Shown here piece by piece: positions 1 through 11,440 of a stretch of 64,000 nt of DNA; the first letter of the stretch is position 1, and each line of letters starts with the position of its first letter. The DNA comes from Campanula takesimana (Eukaryota; Streptophyta; Magnoliopsida; Asterales; Campanulaceae). The DNA lies in the NCBI GenBank assembly GCA_026119855.1, contig JAOWBW010000060.1, positions 1,240,001 through 1,304,000 of the forward strand, given 5' to 3'. Both the position numbers and the translations under genes were made by a program. The notes under the pieces are model-generated. The model was given only the letters and a program-made list of their open reading frames with translations, did no database searches and was not told the DNA's origin.

Positions 1-150
1 CAGAATTCAACAAGGCAATCCGGACTTCGATTGAACACGACTTGATCTTGGTTTGGCTTCACAAGCACACAATGGTTAAAATGGTTCACCCACAAACTAA
101 AAAAAAAAAAAATCTTTTCCTCACATGTGTGCATATTCTTTCCCATCTAA

Positions 151-187
<37 letters not shown>

Positions 188-270
188 CCTTCTATGTGCA
201 AAAGTATGTGCTTTACTTTACTTTGCCTTGCTCCATAGCTTCTTCCCCAGAGTTCTCCATCATCCTTGAA

Positions 271-308
271 CTACGCTGATCTGATTCCCTTCAAGGGATA
301 CGTAGGCA
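271..308 (+). repeat. Hairpin-B motif, copy 1
   Basis: CTACG (271-275) faces CGTAG (301-305), followed by GCA. The inner stem is ATTCCCT (284-290) with AGGGAT (294-299). The same arrangement recurs at 5042, 7706, 23563, 26913, 32902, 57299 and 59701. Function unknown. Confidence 0.65.
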
Positions 309-765
309 GCCTTTGGCACGACCAACCCATCATCCAGAGAACCATCTCGCCAACCCATCATCAAGAGCGTTCTCTCATCAACATCCAAAGAATGGACATT
401 CTCCATCAAAGCATCCTCCGCGGACATCAGAAATCCATCTCCACTCAAGCGGCAATGGTAAGTGAAGGTATGAATACATCCAATGCTTTCCTCAAAATCA
501 CACCGCACACAAGATCACTCTCAACATTCTTACTTCTCTCTCATTACAAGGGTGTTCCAAAATCCCATCACACCACGAGCACAATTTCTCTCTCTTCATT
601 TCACACTTCATACATCTTCTTGCAAGAACACATATACCTGTCAAGCACACACATAATAGGTACCACCACAAAGTCAACAGCATCCGCTACTCAAGGCACT
701 TCATCCCCACCAGAAAGTGGTCAACCGTGCCCACACCCCACAAAGTCAACAACATAAGCTGATAC

Positions 766-1168
766 GGCTCCAAGTCGGCAACTCGGTCCATATCGAGACA
801 AGCTCCTATGAGCTCCAAGTCGGCAACTTGTCCATATCGAGACAAGCTCCCATGAGCTCCAAGTCGGCAACTCGGTCCATATCGAGACAAGCTCCCATGA
901 GCTCCAAGTCGGCAACTCGGTCCATATCGAGACAAGCTCCCATGAGCTCCAAGTCGGCAACTCGATCCATATCGAGACAAGCTCCCATGAGCTCCAAGTC
1001 GGCAACTCGGTCCATATCGAGACAAGCTCCCATGAGCTCCAAGTCGGCAACTCGGTCCATATCGAGACAAGCTCCCATGAGCTCCACGGCAACTCAACAA
1101 CTCGGTCCATATCGAGACAAGCTCCCCATCAACAACTCGATATCGAGACAAGCTCCCATGAGCTCCAA
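766..1168 (+). repeat. 45-bp tandem repeat, about 9 units
   Basis: The unit contains CTCCAAGTCGGCAACTCGG followed by TCCATATCGAGACAAGCTCC. It lies between the last hairpin motif and the LTR. The unit length is a multiple of three, so long open frames appear on both strands; I regard these as artefacts. The last units are degenerate or shortened. The second copy of the element has about 11 units. Confidence 0.9.
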
Positions 1169-1637
1169 TACAACACTCCATCAAAAGTCACTCATGCAGG
1201 GAGCGCACCTCTATCTATCGCAATTTCAAATTCCTACTTTTATCGAGTCTTTGTTTCCTTTTTTCTTTGTCGATGTCATCGGCGGGTGTTTTTACATTCG
1301 TCGACGCGTTTTGCTTTGCAATCCACGTCGCCGAGGGGCTCTGTAGACACCCCGCCTTGGACCTCTCATGTCTCGATTGCATACACATTCTCTATCTTCC
1401 TCTCTTCTGTTATGTTTTGTTACTTTCTGTTAACTTTTGTTACTTTCCGTTAAGTTCTTGACTTACTCCGTTAGTCTTGGATTTGACTAAGTGACAAAGT
1501 CAACCTTGAGTCTTTGTTTACTTTATTTTTGTTGACTTTCGTGGTGTTCGTTAATTTTCTAACTGATCTCGTTAGTTTTGGGACTTAACTGCATAACGGG
1601 GTTAACTTTTGGGCTAAAATATGGATTTCCTGAAAGT

Positions 1638-1715
1638 GGGACGAGCGTGCCTTTGGCCTTATTTGTGGGACGAGCGCGCCTCCTATAGGGGGGTCGGACG
1701 TGCGCGCTTCCCACC
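1638..1715 (+). repeat. GC-rich short-repeat cluster upstream of LTR TATA
   Basis: Repeats of GGGACGAGCGCGCC type (1639, 1668) and GGACGTGCGCGC (1696) sit about 120-200 bp upstream of the TATA box, in otherwise AT-rich DNA. The LTR at 8886 carries the same cluster. Confidence 0.55.
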
Positions 1716-1837
1716 TCCAGGATCCCAAATTTTGCCAAATTTCCCTCCTCTTCTGATTTGTAACCCCCAAAGCCATTATGTCTTGGCTTGATCCGGGGAA
1801 GGGCCATCTTTGTGACCACAAACAATTCCCTAACACC

Positions 1838-1845
1838 TATAAATA
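1838..1845 (+). promoter_or_regulatory. TATA box of element 1 LTR
   Basis: TATAAATA in the context CACCTATAAATACC. The other LTR has the identical box at 9383-9390. It is the likely core promoter for the genomic transcript. Confidence 0.7.
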
Positions 1846-2572
1846 CCTCTTCATTCCACCATGGAAAGGGAGAGGAATTATTGAATCAAAAACACTTTAA
1901 AACGCATAAAATCCATTTTCAAAAGGGTGGTCACTATAGACAATTTGGTTCTTCCCCATTCAAGCACAAGGTACAACGCTCACTTTCTCCTTCTAAACTC
2001 TTTTAATTCTCTTTGTCAAAACTCTTTTCTTGTTTTCTTCATCTCTCACTTCTCTAATGAGTATGCAATCTCCATAAAAAGGGATACAACCAAAAGGCTA
2101 CTTCACTATTGAAGTTTGGCCAAGGTTACACCCCAACATTCCAATCTCTATTTCAATCATTGATCATTTCTTAATGTAATGATTTAGCAATAATTCAACA
2201 TGTAATTCTTAGCATAAATCAATAAATAAAACAATTCTCTTTTTATTTCCCTTTTCTTTCCCTTGTAATCGTTAGCACATTTTCATATTAATAAATAGAA
2301 GGACTTTTTAGCATTAGAACACCAATTGTAGCAAGACCCGCGTAAGCGGGGCGGAGTGGCTGTTTAAGTACTTCCCACTCCGTCACCTAACCCCCGAACC
2401 CTTCTCTTCCCGAATCTTTGGTTTCGTAACATTAAAAAATAGGCTATTTCTAGGTTTTTCTTATGTTCCTTTAAAAACATAGGTGGCGACTCTACAAAAT
2501 AAAATCAATTAGACATCCTAGGATCCTTCCACCGCTCTAGCCAAGTCGTGGGCTCTCCCGGGGTATCTACAG

Positions 2573-2590
2573 TGGCGACTTGGCTGGGGA
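2573..2590 (+). other. Primer binding site of element 1
   Basis: TGGCGACTTGGCTGGGGA begins two bases after the LTR. Elements 2 and 5 have TGGCGACTCTGCTGGGGA, complementary to a tRNA 3' end that I recall as plant tRNA-Arg, the primer of Tat/Ogre elements. Two positions differ here. Confidence 0.75.
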
Positions 2591-3810
2591 CTTATTAGAG
2601 GGTTAAACTTGCGTTCTTAACTTTTGGTGTTCTTATTACTGTTTTCTGGGCATTCTGGTAAAAAGGGGGGGGGAAGCGCGCGCCTCTGGCCTTCTTGGCC
2701 TAAAGCGCGCGCGTCCGACCCCAATTACCAGAATCGCCCACCTCCTTTCTTGTCCTTCAATTCCATATTTCTGTGCTAACAATTACTGCAGGGGAAAGAA
2801 TTTTTTATTTAGGGTCAAGGCAATCCCTTGAACCCACTGATTCGCAGGTACTGCCCAGAATCGGGCGCCTCTGCCCCTCTTTGTCTACCGCGCGCGCCTT
2901 CCGCATAGGCCATCCGATGCGTGCGCTTCTGGGCGCATTCCCAGAACAGAACAGTGCACAGAAAACAGAACAGAGCAGAATGACAATGTGTGGGCACCGG
3001 GACTGCACATAACTTCTTTTATTTTCTGTTTGTTTTATCGGTCACACGGGTGATTCGAAAGTTGTAATTATGTGTTTATTTGTTTTTTTTTTTTATTTCT
3101 TTTGAAAAAAAAAATGTTTTGTCACATGTTAGACCTCACACTACATGCATATATTCTTATCAATTGCTCACTATCGAGTAGCACAATGTTCAACCCCAAA
3201 CCCGTCGAGGCCCGTCCTAGAAAGTTTCAAGCTCCACCCGACCTTGACTCTTTCGAAGCGGTCAACCTCAGCCCGTGGTGTAGTTCAAGACTACATGCCG
3301 GGGGTGACCTTTAAGCCTCTCTTTAGCCGAGCACAAGCCACACAATTCTCGTCTAGGGTCTAACACTCCGTGACTCAAGTCGGTTTTCATGTACCGAGAT
3401 TTCCCTAAACTAATGTCTTCAAATCATACATGCCAATTTGTTGCAATGTAAAACTCCGTCCTCAAAAGTGGCTATCTTGGACGCAAATAAAAAATCCGTC
3501 CCCGCATGTATGATTTACTACATTGATTTAGTTTAATCCCGACACATGTAGGATTCACAAGCGTGGTGGAATCCGATGAGTATATGGGACCACGAGAAGG
3601 TCTATATACTAGTGTGACGATTCCACTATTTTTCTAGAAACCCCAAAAAGGACTCCATCCCTCCGACTTTTGTAAATAAAAAAAATAAAAAAAAAAGTCA
3701 TTTTTCTCTATATGGTTGAGTCTTTTTCCTTGTTTGTGGGTTTAATCATACTACTCAAAAGGTGTTTGTGGGGCCAACCTAAGATCAACCGTGTTCTTCC
3801 AATAGGTCCA
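2591..3810 (+). other. Leader of element 1 (untranslated)
   Basis: No supported coding region. It contains GC-rich blocks with GCGCGC words (2675-2715, 2880-2900) and a stretch (about 3120-3660) whose reverse complement is recognisable in element 2 at 11640-12230. That shared part is the best evidence that the two elements belong to one family group. Confidence 0.6.
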
Positions 3811-4398
3811 ATGGCTTCCAACGGCAATAACAACAACGGTGGAAATGATTTCGTGTCCAACGAAGGGTTACTCAACATAATGAAATCAATGGGGGAACAA
3901 ATGGATAGGATTGTCGAGGATGCCCGCCGTAAAGACAATTTGTGGCAAGCCCGTTTCGATATCGACAAGAGGATTCACAAAGAAGAGGTTTCCGAACTCA
4001 AGGCCCGTCTTGGTTATGAAAGAAGAATTCACGAGGAAGAGGTTTCCGAACTCAAAGCCCGTTTGCAAGAGCTCACCGACGGCAAAGCAAAGTTCAATGG
4101 TAAAGCATGCTCAAGTGGCCCGACCCTCAAAAGCTACAAAGGTACCACCAACAACCGAGTTTTCACTCCGCTCCTAGGAGTAACCCAAGCCGAGGCATTT
4201 GAAACTTTGGTGGCAAGTGGGAAGGTCAAACCCTTGGAAGGTTACAAGCCGAAGGCGATACTGAAGAATCATGCACATAGTGAATGGTGCGGCTACCACA
4301 AGCATAGTGGCCATACTACCGAAGGGTGCTTCCTTCTCCGAAACATCTTCCAAGATTTGATCGACAACGGCGAACTATGGGTGAAAAGCAACCGCTAG
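3811..4398 (+). CDS. Minimal Gag-like protein, element 1
   Basis: A 195-residue ORF if started at the internal ATG 3811 (MASNGN...); I prefer this to the upstream ATG at 3712 because the minus-strand element 2 gag starts comparably (MADDSS...). The N-terminal half is a charged coiled-coil-like segment with a duplicated block (EEVSELKARL occurs twice). It is followed by the conserved segment before the zinc knuckle (RVFTPLLGVTQAEAFETL) and a CHHC knuckle (CGYHKHSGHTTEGC). The capsid-like domain seen in elements 2 and 3 is absent. It ends at TAG 4396-4398 with no pol behind it. It may bind the element's RNA; that is inference. Confidence 0.75.
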   Translation: MASNGNNNNGGNDFVSNEGLLNIMKSMGEQMDRIVEDARRKDNLWQARFDIDKRIHKEEVSELKARLGYERRIHEEEVSELKARLQELTDGKAKFNGKACSSGPTLKSYKGTTNNRVFTPLLGVTQAEAFETLVASGKVKPLEGYKPKAILKNHAHSEWCGYHKHSGHTTEGCFLLRNIFQDLIDNGELWVKSNR

Positions 4399-4891
4399 AG
4401 AATGGCAACATGGAAGAACCCATCAAGGAAAAAGCTTGGTTTTGAAATGGGCCTTCAACAAGAGATCATGCCGCAAGGAGGCTACAACGGCAAAGACGAC
4501 GACAGCAATCTCCGTTTCTCTTTCTCTACCTAGTAGTAGAATAAAAAAAAAAAAAAAAAAAAAAAGACTCAAAGTCCTCTTTAGTGTGCATTAATGTTTT
4601 CTCTCGTCCAATGTTGAATTTTGAGTCAATCATTAAAAAAAAAAAGTCGTTCTTGTCCTCATACACTATTCCAAGTTGTTCAATTAATTCTTGGCAAAAT
4701 GATGAAAAGATGTCTAAACAAGTTCTAGAACGAAGGCCATCGCTTGAACGCCTAGGGGCTAAACATCGACGACGGCATCAACAACGAAGACATCAACAAC
4801 GACGAAATCAAGACAAAGAAAGGTGGAACAATGATCATGAAGCAATGTTTTCAAAAGGGGATATATATATAAAAAAAAAAAAAAAAGCTCG

Positions 4892-4919
4892 CTAGGTTGA
4901 AATCATCAAATCAACCTAG
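4892..4919 (+). repeat. Hairpin-A motif, copy 1
   Basis: CTAGGTTGA (4892-4900) is a perfect inverted match to TCAACCTAG (4911-4919), followed by GCAAAA. Related hairpins occur at 5545, 23489, 37795 and 37861. Confidence 0.7.
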
Positions 4920-5041
4920 GCAAAAGTTAGAGCACAAAAAAAATCCCCCTCAATCAAAGAAGATCAACATCATCATCCACCAACAAAGGACGAAGCTACG
5001 AAGCAACAATTCCATCACGAAGAATGGAGAATCCACAAGAA

Positions 5042-5090
5042 CTACGGTGACCTGAGCCTCTACACTGGAGGAACATAGGCAACCTGCGGG
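5042..5090 (+). repeat. Hairpin-B motif, copy 2
   Basis: CTACG (5042-5046), GACCTGA, an inner stem CCTC/GAGG, then CATAGGCA (5074-5081) and the tail GGGTCCGGTC. It follows hairpin A copy 1 by about 120 bp, the same order as in element 3. Confidence 0.6.
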
Positions 5091-5544
5091 TCCGGTCTCA
5101 TGCAAGAAAGAAGATATGTTTAGCCCTAGCGCGTTATGGTGATCGGCCTTCATCTCAAACTTGTCAAGACATCTTTGTACGATTCATTTGCCAATGAATT
5201 AATCACCAAAAAGATTGAACAACTTTCTTAGATTTGGAATCATTTCGCATTCCTTGTCGAGTCTAGGGACTTCTATTCTTTCTGCATACTCCCAATTTCT
5301 TGCAATCAAATTGGGGCTTTCCTTCTCTTCTCTCTTAATGACTTACTTGCCTTCATGAGTCATTCAAAAAACGGTCAAATACATGAAGTCAATACTAGGG
5401 ACACTTCCCTAATCAAGTCAATGTCACTCACCTTTAGTGACAAGAAGTCTCCACCGCAAAATCACATGTCTTATCTCCTCAGCTAGAGTCAATGCACACT
5501 CCCTTATTAATCGAGTTAAAATGAAGACGCAAAAAAGATGCCCG

Positions 5545-5574
5545 CTAGATTGAAAACCCGAAAGGGCGGTCTAG
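5545..5574 (+). repeat. Hairpin-A motif, copy 2
   Basis: CTAGA (5545-5549) pairs with TCTAG (5570-5574), with an inner CCC/GGG (5557-5559, 5564-5566). It is followed by GGCAAAAAACAGGG, as at 23520. Confidence 0.65.
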
Positions 5575-7705
5575 GCAAAAAACAGGGTGCGTCATAAAAA
5601 AAATGAGAGAGTGAGAGAGAGAAGGGAAAGAGAAATGGAGATCTCTGGCCTCTAAAGAAGACAACTGCACGAGCTCTACATTGGATCTCCTCAGCAAGTC
5701 AATTCCCACCGAGTCAACTTTGGGATTGCAAAAGGCTCGACAAGATATGGCACCATCAAAGGTTGTCTTGGGTTATCGGCATCATTCTCCAGCAGTGTGC
5801 ATTTTGGGTTCATGAAAAGAAGGCCCGTGGTAACCAAGACCCATCTGAGAACGAGCCCATCATTGAAGGGGCTCGAGGTTGCACAAATAATCCCTAGCTA
5901 GTCCATTGGCTTGGGCAGCAAATAGCAACAACATGTGTCTCAATTTTCAAAGCTTCTGCAAGTATGTGCTTCTAAAGTACGCCGAAAGGCTCCCGAGAAA
6001 TGGAGTAGCTCTTGCCATGTCCTCTCATGTTTGTTCTCTCGCACAAGGATGAGTCACTCTTGCTTTGCTCAACAAATGGTGATGCCCTAGGGGCTATGTG
6101 ACTCAAGGACAAGGACTTCTTTTGCTTCACTTGACAATCAATACGCCCTAGAGGCTATGTTCGAGAAAGATGTGTGAGACTATCCTCAAAGTCTCCCAAA
6201 AGGGATGTCAAAAAGCCCTCTTGTCGCGTGTGCCCGTGCTCGTTCCCCCAATCAAGGATGGACCTTTCTCGCAATCAATGATGGAACTCTAAGGGCTACG
6301 GTCAAGTCTTAAAGGCTCCCTCGGCAAAGAGCAATTAACTCCCCAGCAGTATCCCCAGCCGAGTCATGTGCAACATTGGAAGCTTCCTCAATTCGGCACT
6401 GAAGGTCTCAAGGGGCTTCACAATCTACAATCTTTTGGGCTACGGCATTACAGTAATCCGAGCAAAGGGCAATATTGGGGCTTCGCGACCGACAGTCTGT
6501 TGGGCAACAATACTCGAGCAACGCAATTTGGGAGTAGTCTCCATGAAAGGGATCAAGCTTCAAAGGGTCTCTCAACACTTCAAGTCAAAGGCCTCTTGGT
6601 TTTAAATGAATACTCCAATGTTATGAATGAATTTGATGATTTTTGTTAGAACTCACAGCGAGATTTTGAAGGAAGTCTTAGAGAAAAGGAAAAAGATTCG
6701 ATATGCTAAACTCTAATCAAAACAGGGTTATAGCGGGAAATGCCACGGCCAATCCCAATGTTTCTGCAATTCAGCACCCCCTTCTCCAAGATCAAAAGCA
6801 CAAGGTGCAGCTCAGATAAAGTTGGGCCACAGCACTAGTTGCATCCGAAGATCCGTTATTAGTTCAACTCAAGAAGAGTCAAGCAAGAATACTCATTTGG
6901 GACTTTATCACTCCAAGACCTTATCCTCCGCGACTTCGACGACACCGCAAGACATTGCTGAATCTTTTGACATAAGCCCTCAGCCATTTGGGTATCGACC
7001 ACAATGAGGCCATTCATCTCCCCAGTAAGAGCAATAAGGAGATCTCTATCAAAAATTCTACCAAACTGTACATCCGCTCTCAATGCCGAACCGATCACAA
7101 GATAATTTAGGGCTTTACATCGAAAGGTCTTCACACTCCACCGTCTTGGAGCTCGCAAACAAGAAGTCCATGACATTTGGGGCTTTGCAATCTCTCGAGG
7201 CTTGGTATCAATAATCTACTCTTGGGATTTGCTCACGCCAACAACAAAAGGCGATTTATTTGAATGGGCCAAGAACTGATTTATCTTGGGGATATGCAAG
7301 CCACTCAAAGTTTGGCATCAAAGGCATTCTATGAGCTTTACAATCAGCAACCCCTTATCTCGGCATCAAATGCCTTTTTTGGAGCCCCATAATCGACAAA
7401 TCTCTTGGGGCTAGACATCAATTTCGTTGGACACCACAGCTACAACGACAGAATTCAACAAGGCAATCCGGACTTCGATTGAACACGACTTGATCTTGGT
7501 TTGGCTTCACAAGCACACAATGGTTTAAAATGGTTCACCCACAAACTAAAAAAAAAAAAAAATCTTTTCCTCACATGTGTGCATATTCTTTCCCTTCTAA
7601 TCTAAAAAAAAAAAAAAAAATTCCTTCTATGTGCAAAAGTATGTGCTTTACTTTACTTTGCCTTGCTCCATAGCTTCTTCCCCAGAGTTCTCCATCATCC
7701 TTGAA

Positions 7706-7743
7706 CTACGCTGATCTGATTCCCTTCAAGGGATACGTAGGCA
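7706..7743 (+). repeat. Hairpin-B motif, copy 3
   Basis: Same sequence as copy 1 at 271; CTACG 7706-7710 faces CGTAG 7736-7740. Confidence 0.65.
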
Positions 7744-8203
7744 GCCTTTGGCACGACCAACCCATCATCCAGAGAACCATCTCGCCAACCCATCATCAAG
7801 AGCGTTCTCTCATCAACATCCAAAGAATGGACATTCTCCATCAAAGCATCCTCCGCGGACATCAGAAATCCATCTCCACTCAAGCGGCAATGGTAAGTGA
7901 AGGTATGAATACATCCAATGCTTTCCTCAAAATCACACCGCACACAAGATCACTCTCAACATTCTTACTTCTCTCTCATTACAAGGGTGTTCCAAAATCC
8001 CATCACACCACGAGCACACAATTTCTCTCTCTTCATTTCACACTTCATACATCTTCTTGCAAGAACACATATACCTGTCAAGCACACACATAACAGGTAC
8101 CACCACAAAGTCAACAGCATCCGCTACTCAATGCACTTCATCCCACCAGAAAGTGGTCAACAGTGCCCACACCCCACAAAAGTCAACAACATAAGCTGAT
8201 ACG

Positions 8204-8704
8204 GCTCCAAGTCAGCAACTCGGTCCATATCGAGACAAGCTCCTATGAGCTCCAAGTCGGCAACTCGGTCTATATCGAGACAAGCTCCCATGAGCTCCAA
8301 GTCAGCAACTCGGTCCATATCGAGACAAGCTCCCATGAGCTCCAAGTCGGCAACTCGGTCCATATCGATACAAGCTCCCATGAGCTCCAAGTCGGCAACT
8401 CGGTCCATATCGAGACAAGCTCCCATGAGCTCCAAGTCGGCAACTCGGTCCATATCGAGACAAGCTCTCATGAGCTCCAAGTCGGCAACTCGGTCCATAT
8501 CGAGACAAGCTCCCATGAGCTCCAAGTCGGCAACTCGATCCATCTCGAGACAAGCTCCCATGAGCTCCAATTCGGCAACTCGGTCCATATCGAGACAAGC
8601 TCCCATGAGCTCCAAGTCGGCAACTCGGTCCATATCAAGACAAGCTCCCATGAGCCACAACTCAACAACTCGGTCCATATCGAGACAAGCTCCCATGAGC
8701 TCCA
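8204..8704 (+). repeat. 45-bp tandem repeat, about 11 units
   Basis: Same unit as at 766-1168 but with about two more units and point variants (CTCTCATGAG, CATCTCGAG). The array has changed copy number since the two element copies separated. Confidence 0.9.
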
Positions 8705-8885
8705 ATACAACACTCCATCAAAAGTCACTCATGCAGGGAGCGCACCTCTATCTATCGCAATTTCAAATTCCTACTTTTATCGAGTCTTTGTTTTCTTTTC
8801 TTCCTTTTTTCTTTGTCGATGTCATCGGCGGTGTTTTTACATTCGTCGACGCGTTTTGCTTTGCAATCCACGTCACCGAGGGGCT

Positions 8886-10114
8886 TGTAGACACCTCGCC
8901 TTGGACCTCTCATGTCCCGATTGCATACACATTCTCTATCTTCCTCTCTTCTGTTATGTTTTTGTTACTTTCCGTTAACTTTTGTTACTTTCCGTTAAGT
9001 TCTTGACTTACTCCGTTAGTCTTGGATTTGACTAAGTGACAAAGTCAACCTTGAGTCTTTGTTTACTTTATTTTTGTTGACTTTCGTGGTGTTCGTTAAT
9101 TTTCTAACTGATCTCGTTAGTTTTGGGACTTAACTGCATAACGGGGTTAACTTTTGGGCTAAAATATGGATTTCCTGAAGGTGGGACGAGCGTGCCTTTG
9201 GCCTTATTTGTGGGACGAGCGCGCCTCCTATAGGGGGGTGGGACGTGCGCGCTTCCCACCTCCAGGATCCCAGATTTTGCCAAATTTCCCTCCTCTTCTG
9301 ATTTGTTACCCCCAAAGCCATTATGTCTTGGCTTGATCCGGGGAAGGGCCATCTTTGTGACCACAAACAATTTCCTAACACCTATAAATACCTCTTCATT
9401 CCACCATGGAAAGGGAGAGGAATTCTTGAATCAAAAACACTTTAAAACACATAAAATCCATTTTCAAAAGGGTGGTCACTATAGACAATTTGGTTCTTCC
9501 CCATTCAAGCACAAGGTACAACTCTCACTTTCTCCTTCTAAACTCTTTTAATTCTCTTTGTCAAAACTCTTTTCTTGTTTTCTTCATCTCTCACTTCTCT
9601 AATGAGTATGCAATCTCCATAAAAAGGGATACAACCAAAAGGCTACTTCACTATTGAAGTTTGGCCAAGGTTACACCCCAACATTCCAATCTCTATTTCA
9701 ATCATTGATCATTTCTTAATGTAATGATTTAGCAATAATTCAACATGTAATTCTTAGCAAAAATCAATAAATAAAACAATTCTCTTTTTATTTCCCTTTT
9801 CTTTCCCTTGTAATCGTTAGCACATTTTCATATTAATAAATAGAAGGACTTTTTAGCATTAGAACACCAATTGTAGCAAGACCCGTAAGCGGGGCGGAGT
9901 GGCTGTTTAAGTACTTCCCACTCCGTCACCTAACCCCCGAAGCCTTCTCTTCCCGAATCTTTGGTTTCGTAACATTAAAAAATAGGCTATTTCTAGGTTT
10001 TTCTTATGTTCCTTTAAAAACATAGGTGGCGACTCTACAAAATAAAATCAATTAGACATCCTAGGATCCTTCCACCGCTCTAGCCAAGCCGTGGGCTCTC
10101 CCATGGTATCTACA
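8886..10114 (+). mobile_element. 3' LTR of element 1
   Basis: It starts TGTAGACACC and ends GGTATCTACA. It is preceded by GCCGAGGGGCT, a purine tract also present before the 3' LTR of element 3. TATAAATA lies at 9383-9390. Low divergence from 1342-2571 points to a recent insertion. Confidence 0.93.
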
Positions 10115-11440
10115 CATTGACACCACCCTCATTAGGGATTATGAATTCTTTCTTGTCTATGAGATCTTGGATGGTGTTGCGGATGGAGAAGCAATCCTCG
10201 GTGAGGTGGCCGGTGCATTGATGGTAGTCACACCATTTGTGGTAGGCATGGTTGGGACGGAGCGGTTGTGGTTGCTTGTACCCTTGAAGAGGGGTGATTT
10301 GTCCCTTGGCCTTTAGAGCTCCATAGGCCTCGGTGATGGTCATGCCATTGAGAGGAGTGTAGACGCGGTCGTTTTGGAACCACTTGCCTTGTGGTGGAGG
10401 GACCTTCTTGTAATTCCCCTTGTCGGTAGTAACGGCATTGACAGAAGCCTCTTTGTTTGAATTAGAGGCGGCCTTATAATGATAGGTAGGAGTGGCCTTC
10501 TTAATCTCTTTGAGCAAGTCATCCATGCGTACCCCTGCCTCATACATTTGGGAGAAGTCGGAGTAGCAAGCACCACTTAGGTGGGTGTGGAGATCAATCT
10601 TGAGACACTTGAGAAAGATGTCCATTTGCTCTTTTTGTGTTTGGCCTCTCAACAATTTCAGAGAGCTTGTCATTCCATCTCCTTGTGAAGTCAATGAACG
10701 ATTCGTTATCTCTTTGGGTGGTGTTCTCGAGCTCTTTCCTTGTGGGCGGTGAGTGGTGTTGCCTTGATATTGATTTTTGAAGGCAAGCATAGCAGCATCC
10801 CAATCAAGACGGACAGTGAGCGGGAGAGTTGCATACCAATCTTTTGCCGCCCCCTCGAGGGTGAGAGGAAATCATTGAGCCATAACTTTTGGGGAGACCT
10901 TCTTTGGAACCATAGCCCAAATGTAAGTCTCGATGTGAGCCATCGGGCATGAGTTGCCCTTAAACTTGCTAATGTCGGGCATCTTGAATTTGTCGGGGAG
11001 AGCAGCCATCGTGCTCATGAGGATGGATGACTGATAAAGGCTTGTGTTGGAGCCTTTTCCCATGTTGAGGCCGTCGAATTTCTGATCAATGTAGGCCATA
11101 ATGGAATCGACCATTTTGGGGTTTGTTGTTGTCGGTGCTTGGTTTCCCCACTTTTTTGGTACGGGCACTGACATATGGGCTTTCAAACAAACCCTCGGTC
11201 CACTCGGATTCCTCATTGTCATTAACCCCCTTGTTCTTGGAGAGCTTGATGAGCTTGGCTTTCAATTGGTCAACCTCGTCCTCGTGAGCCTCCCTTTGAC
11301 TGTCGACATGAGCTTGCCACAAGGATTCTTTGGTTTGAGCCTCTTGGTTAAGGGGTAGAGACTTGTTGTTGGAGTGCTTGAACCATGGCAGAAATCTGTT
11401 CGATAGTCATGGCGTTGTTGGTGCTGGAGTCGTCGGCCAT
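10115..11440 (-). pseudogene. Frameshifted gag of element 2
   Basis: Start ATG at 11440-11438 (MADDSS...). Pieces in changing frames give a coiled-coil-like N-terminus, a capsid-like segment (LPDKFKMPDISKF) around 10950-11000, a second capsid helix region (RDNESFIDFTRRWNDKLSEI) at about 10660-10730, and a CHHC zinc knuckle (CDYHQCTGHLTEDC) near 10190-10235, then a long hydrophilic tail cut by element 1. Frame changes near 11320, 11200 and 10790 and an in-frame stop after 10872 make it non-functional as read. Confidence 0.78.

Larger units (their letters stand above)
1..1341 (+). mobile_element. 3' internal fragment of a tandem Tat-type element (element 1')
   Basis: This stretch is nearly identical to 7447-8885 and, like it, runs directly into an LTR at 1342. 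It holds poly-A runs, one hairpin-B motif near 271-308, a 45-bp tandem array and a purine tract (GAGGGG, about 1333-1338) just before the LTR, as expected of a polypurine tract. No protein domain is visible. Since the LTR at 1342-2571 is also the 5' LTR of the next element, this is the visible end of a copy sharing one LTR with its neighbour. Confidence 0.8.
1342..2571 (+). mobile_element. LTR of element 1 (shared middle LTR)
   Basis: The LTR starts TGTAGACACC and ends GGTATCTACA, a TG...CA pair with inverted ends. It matches 8886-10114 with about 20 differences counted by eye over 1.23 kb. It is preceded by a purine tract and followed one base later by a tRNA-Arg-type primer binding site. 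A TATA box lies at 1838-1845, and AATAAA-type signals occur near 2220. Confidence 0.93.
4399..7446 (+). other. Non-coding interior of element 1
   Basis: No retrotransposon domain on either strand. It holds two A-type hairpins (4892-4919, 5545-5574), one B-type hairpin (5042-5078), several poly-A runs, and from about 5700 a diffuse pattern of phrases such as GGGGCTTC/TTTGGGGCT, suggesting an old degenerate tandem repeat. pol has been lost and this sequence takes its place. Confidence 0.6.
1342..10114 (+). mobile_element. Element 1: non-autonomous Tat-type LTR retrotransposon
   Basis: LTRs at 1342-2571 and 8886-10114 enclose 6.3 kb. The only retrotransposon coding sequence is a short gag-like ORF; no protease, reverse transcriptase, RNase H or integrase is visible. 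The leader (about 2600-3700) resembles that of minus-strand element 2, so an element of that kind may supply enzymes in trans (inference). The 3' LTR abuts the truncated gag of element 2 at 10115, so element 1 landed inside element 2. The left target duplication lies outside the window. Confidence 0.88.

Noticed and set aside
766..1168. CRISPR-like regular repeats
   Set aside because: Units are directly tandem with no unique spacers, inside an LTR element of a plant genome.
687..1184. Long overlapping open frames on both strands (also 8157-9006)
   Set aside because: They follow exactly the 45-bp tandem repeat, whose length is a multiple of three, so several frames stay open. Low-complexity repeat translation with no domain.
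1559..1836. Minus-strand ORFs in the LTR of element 1 (also 9104-9381)
   Set aside because: Present only because the two LTRs are near-identical; they cover the promoter region and show no domain.
2573..2590. tRNA-like sequence
   Set aside because: Only the 18-nt complement of a tRNA 3' end is present, i.e. a primer binding site. No cloverleaf follows here or at 13856, 28979, 57578 or 62337.
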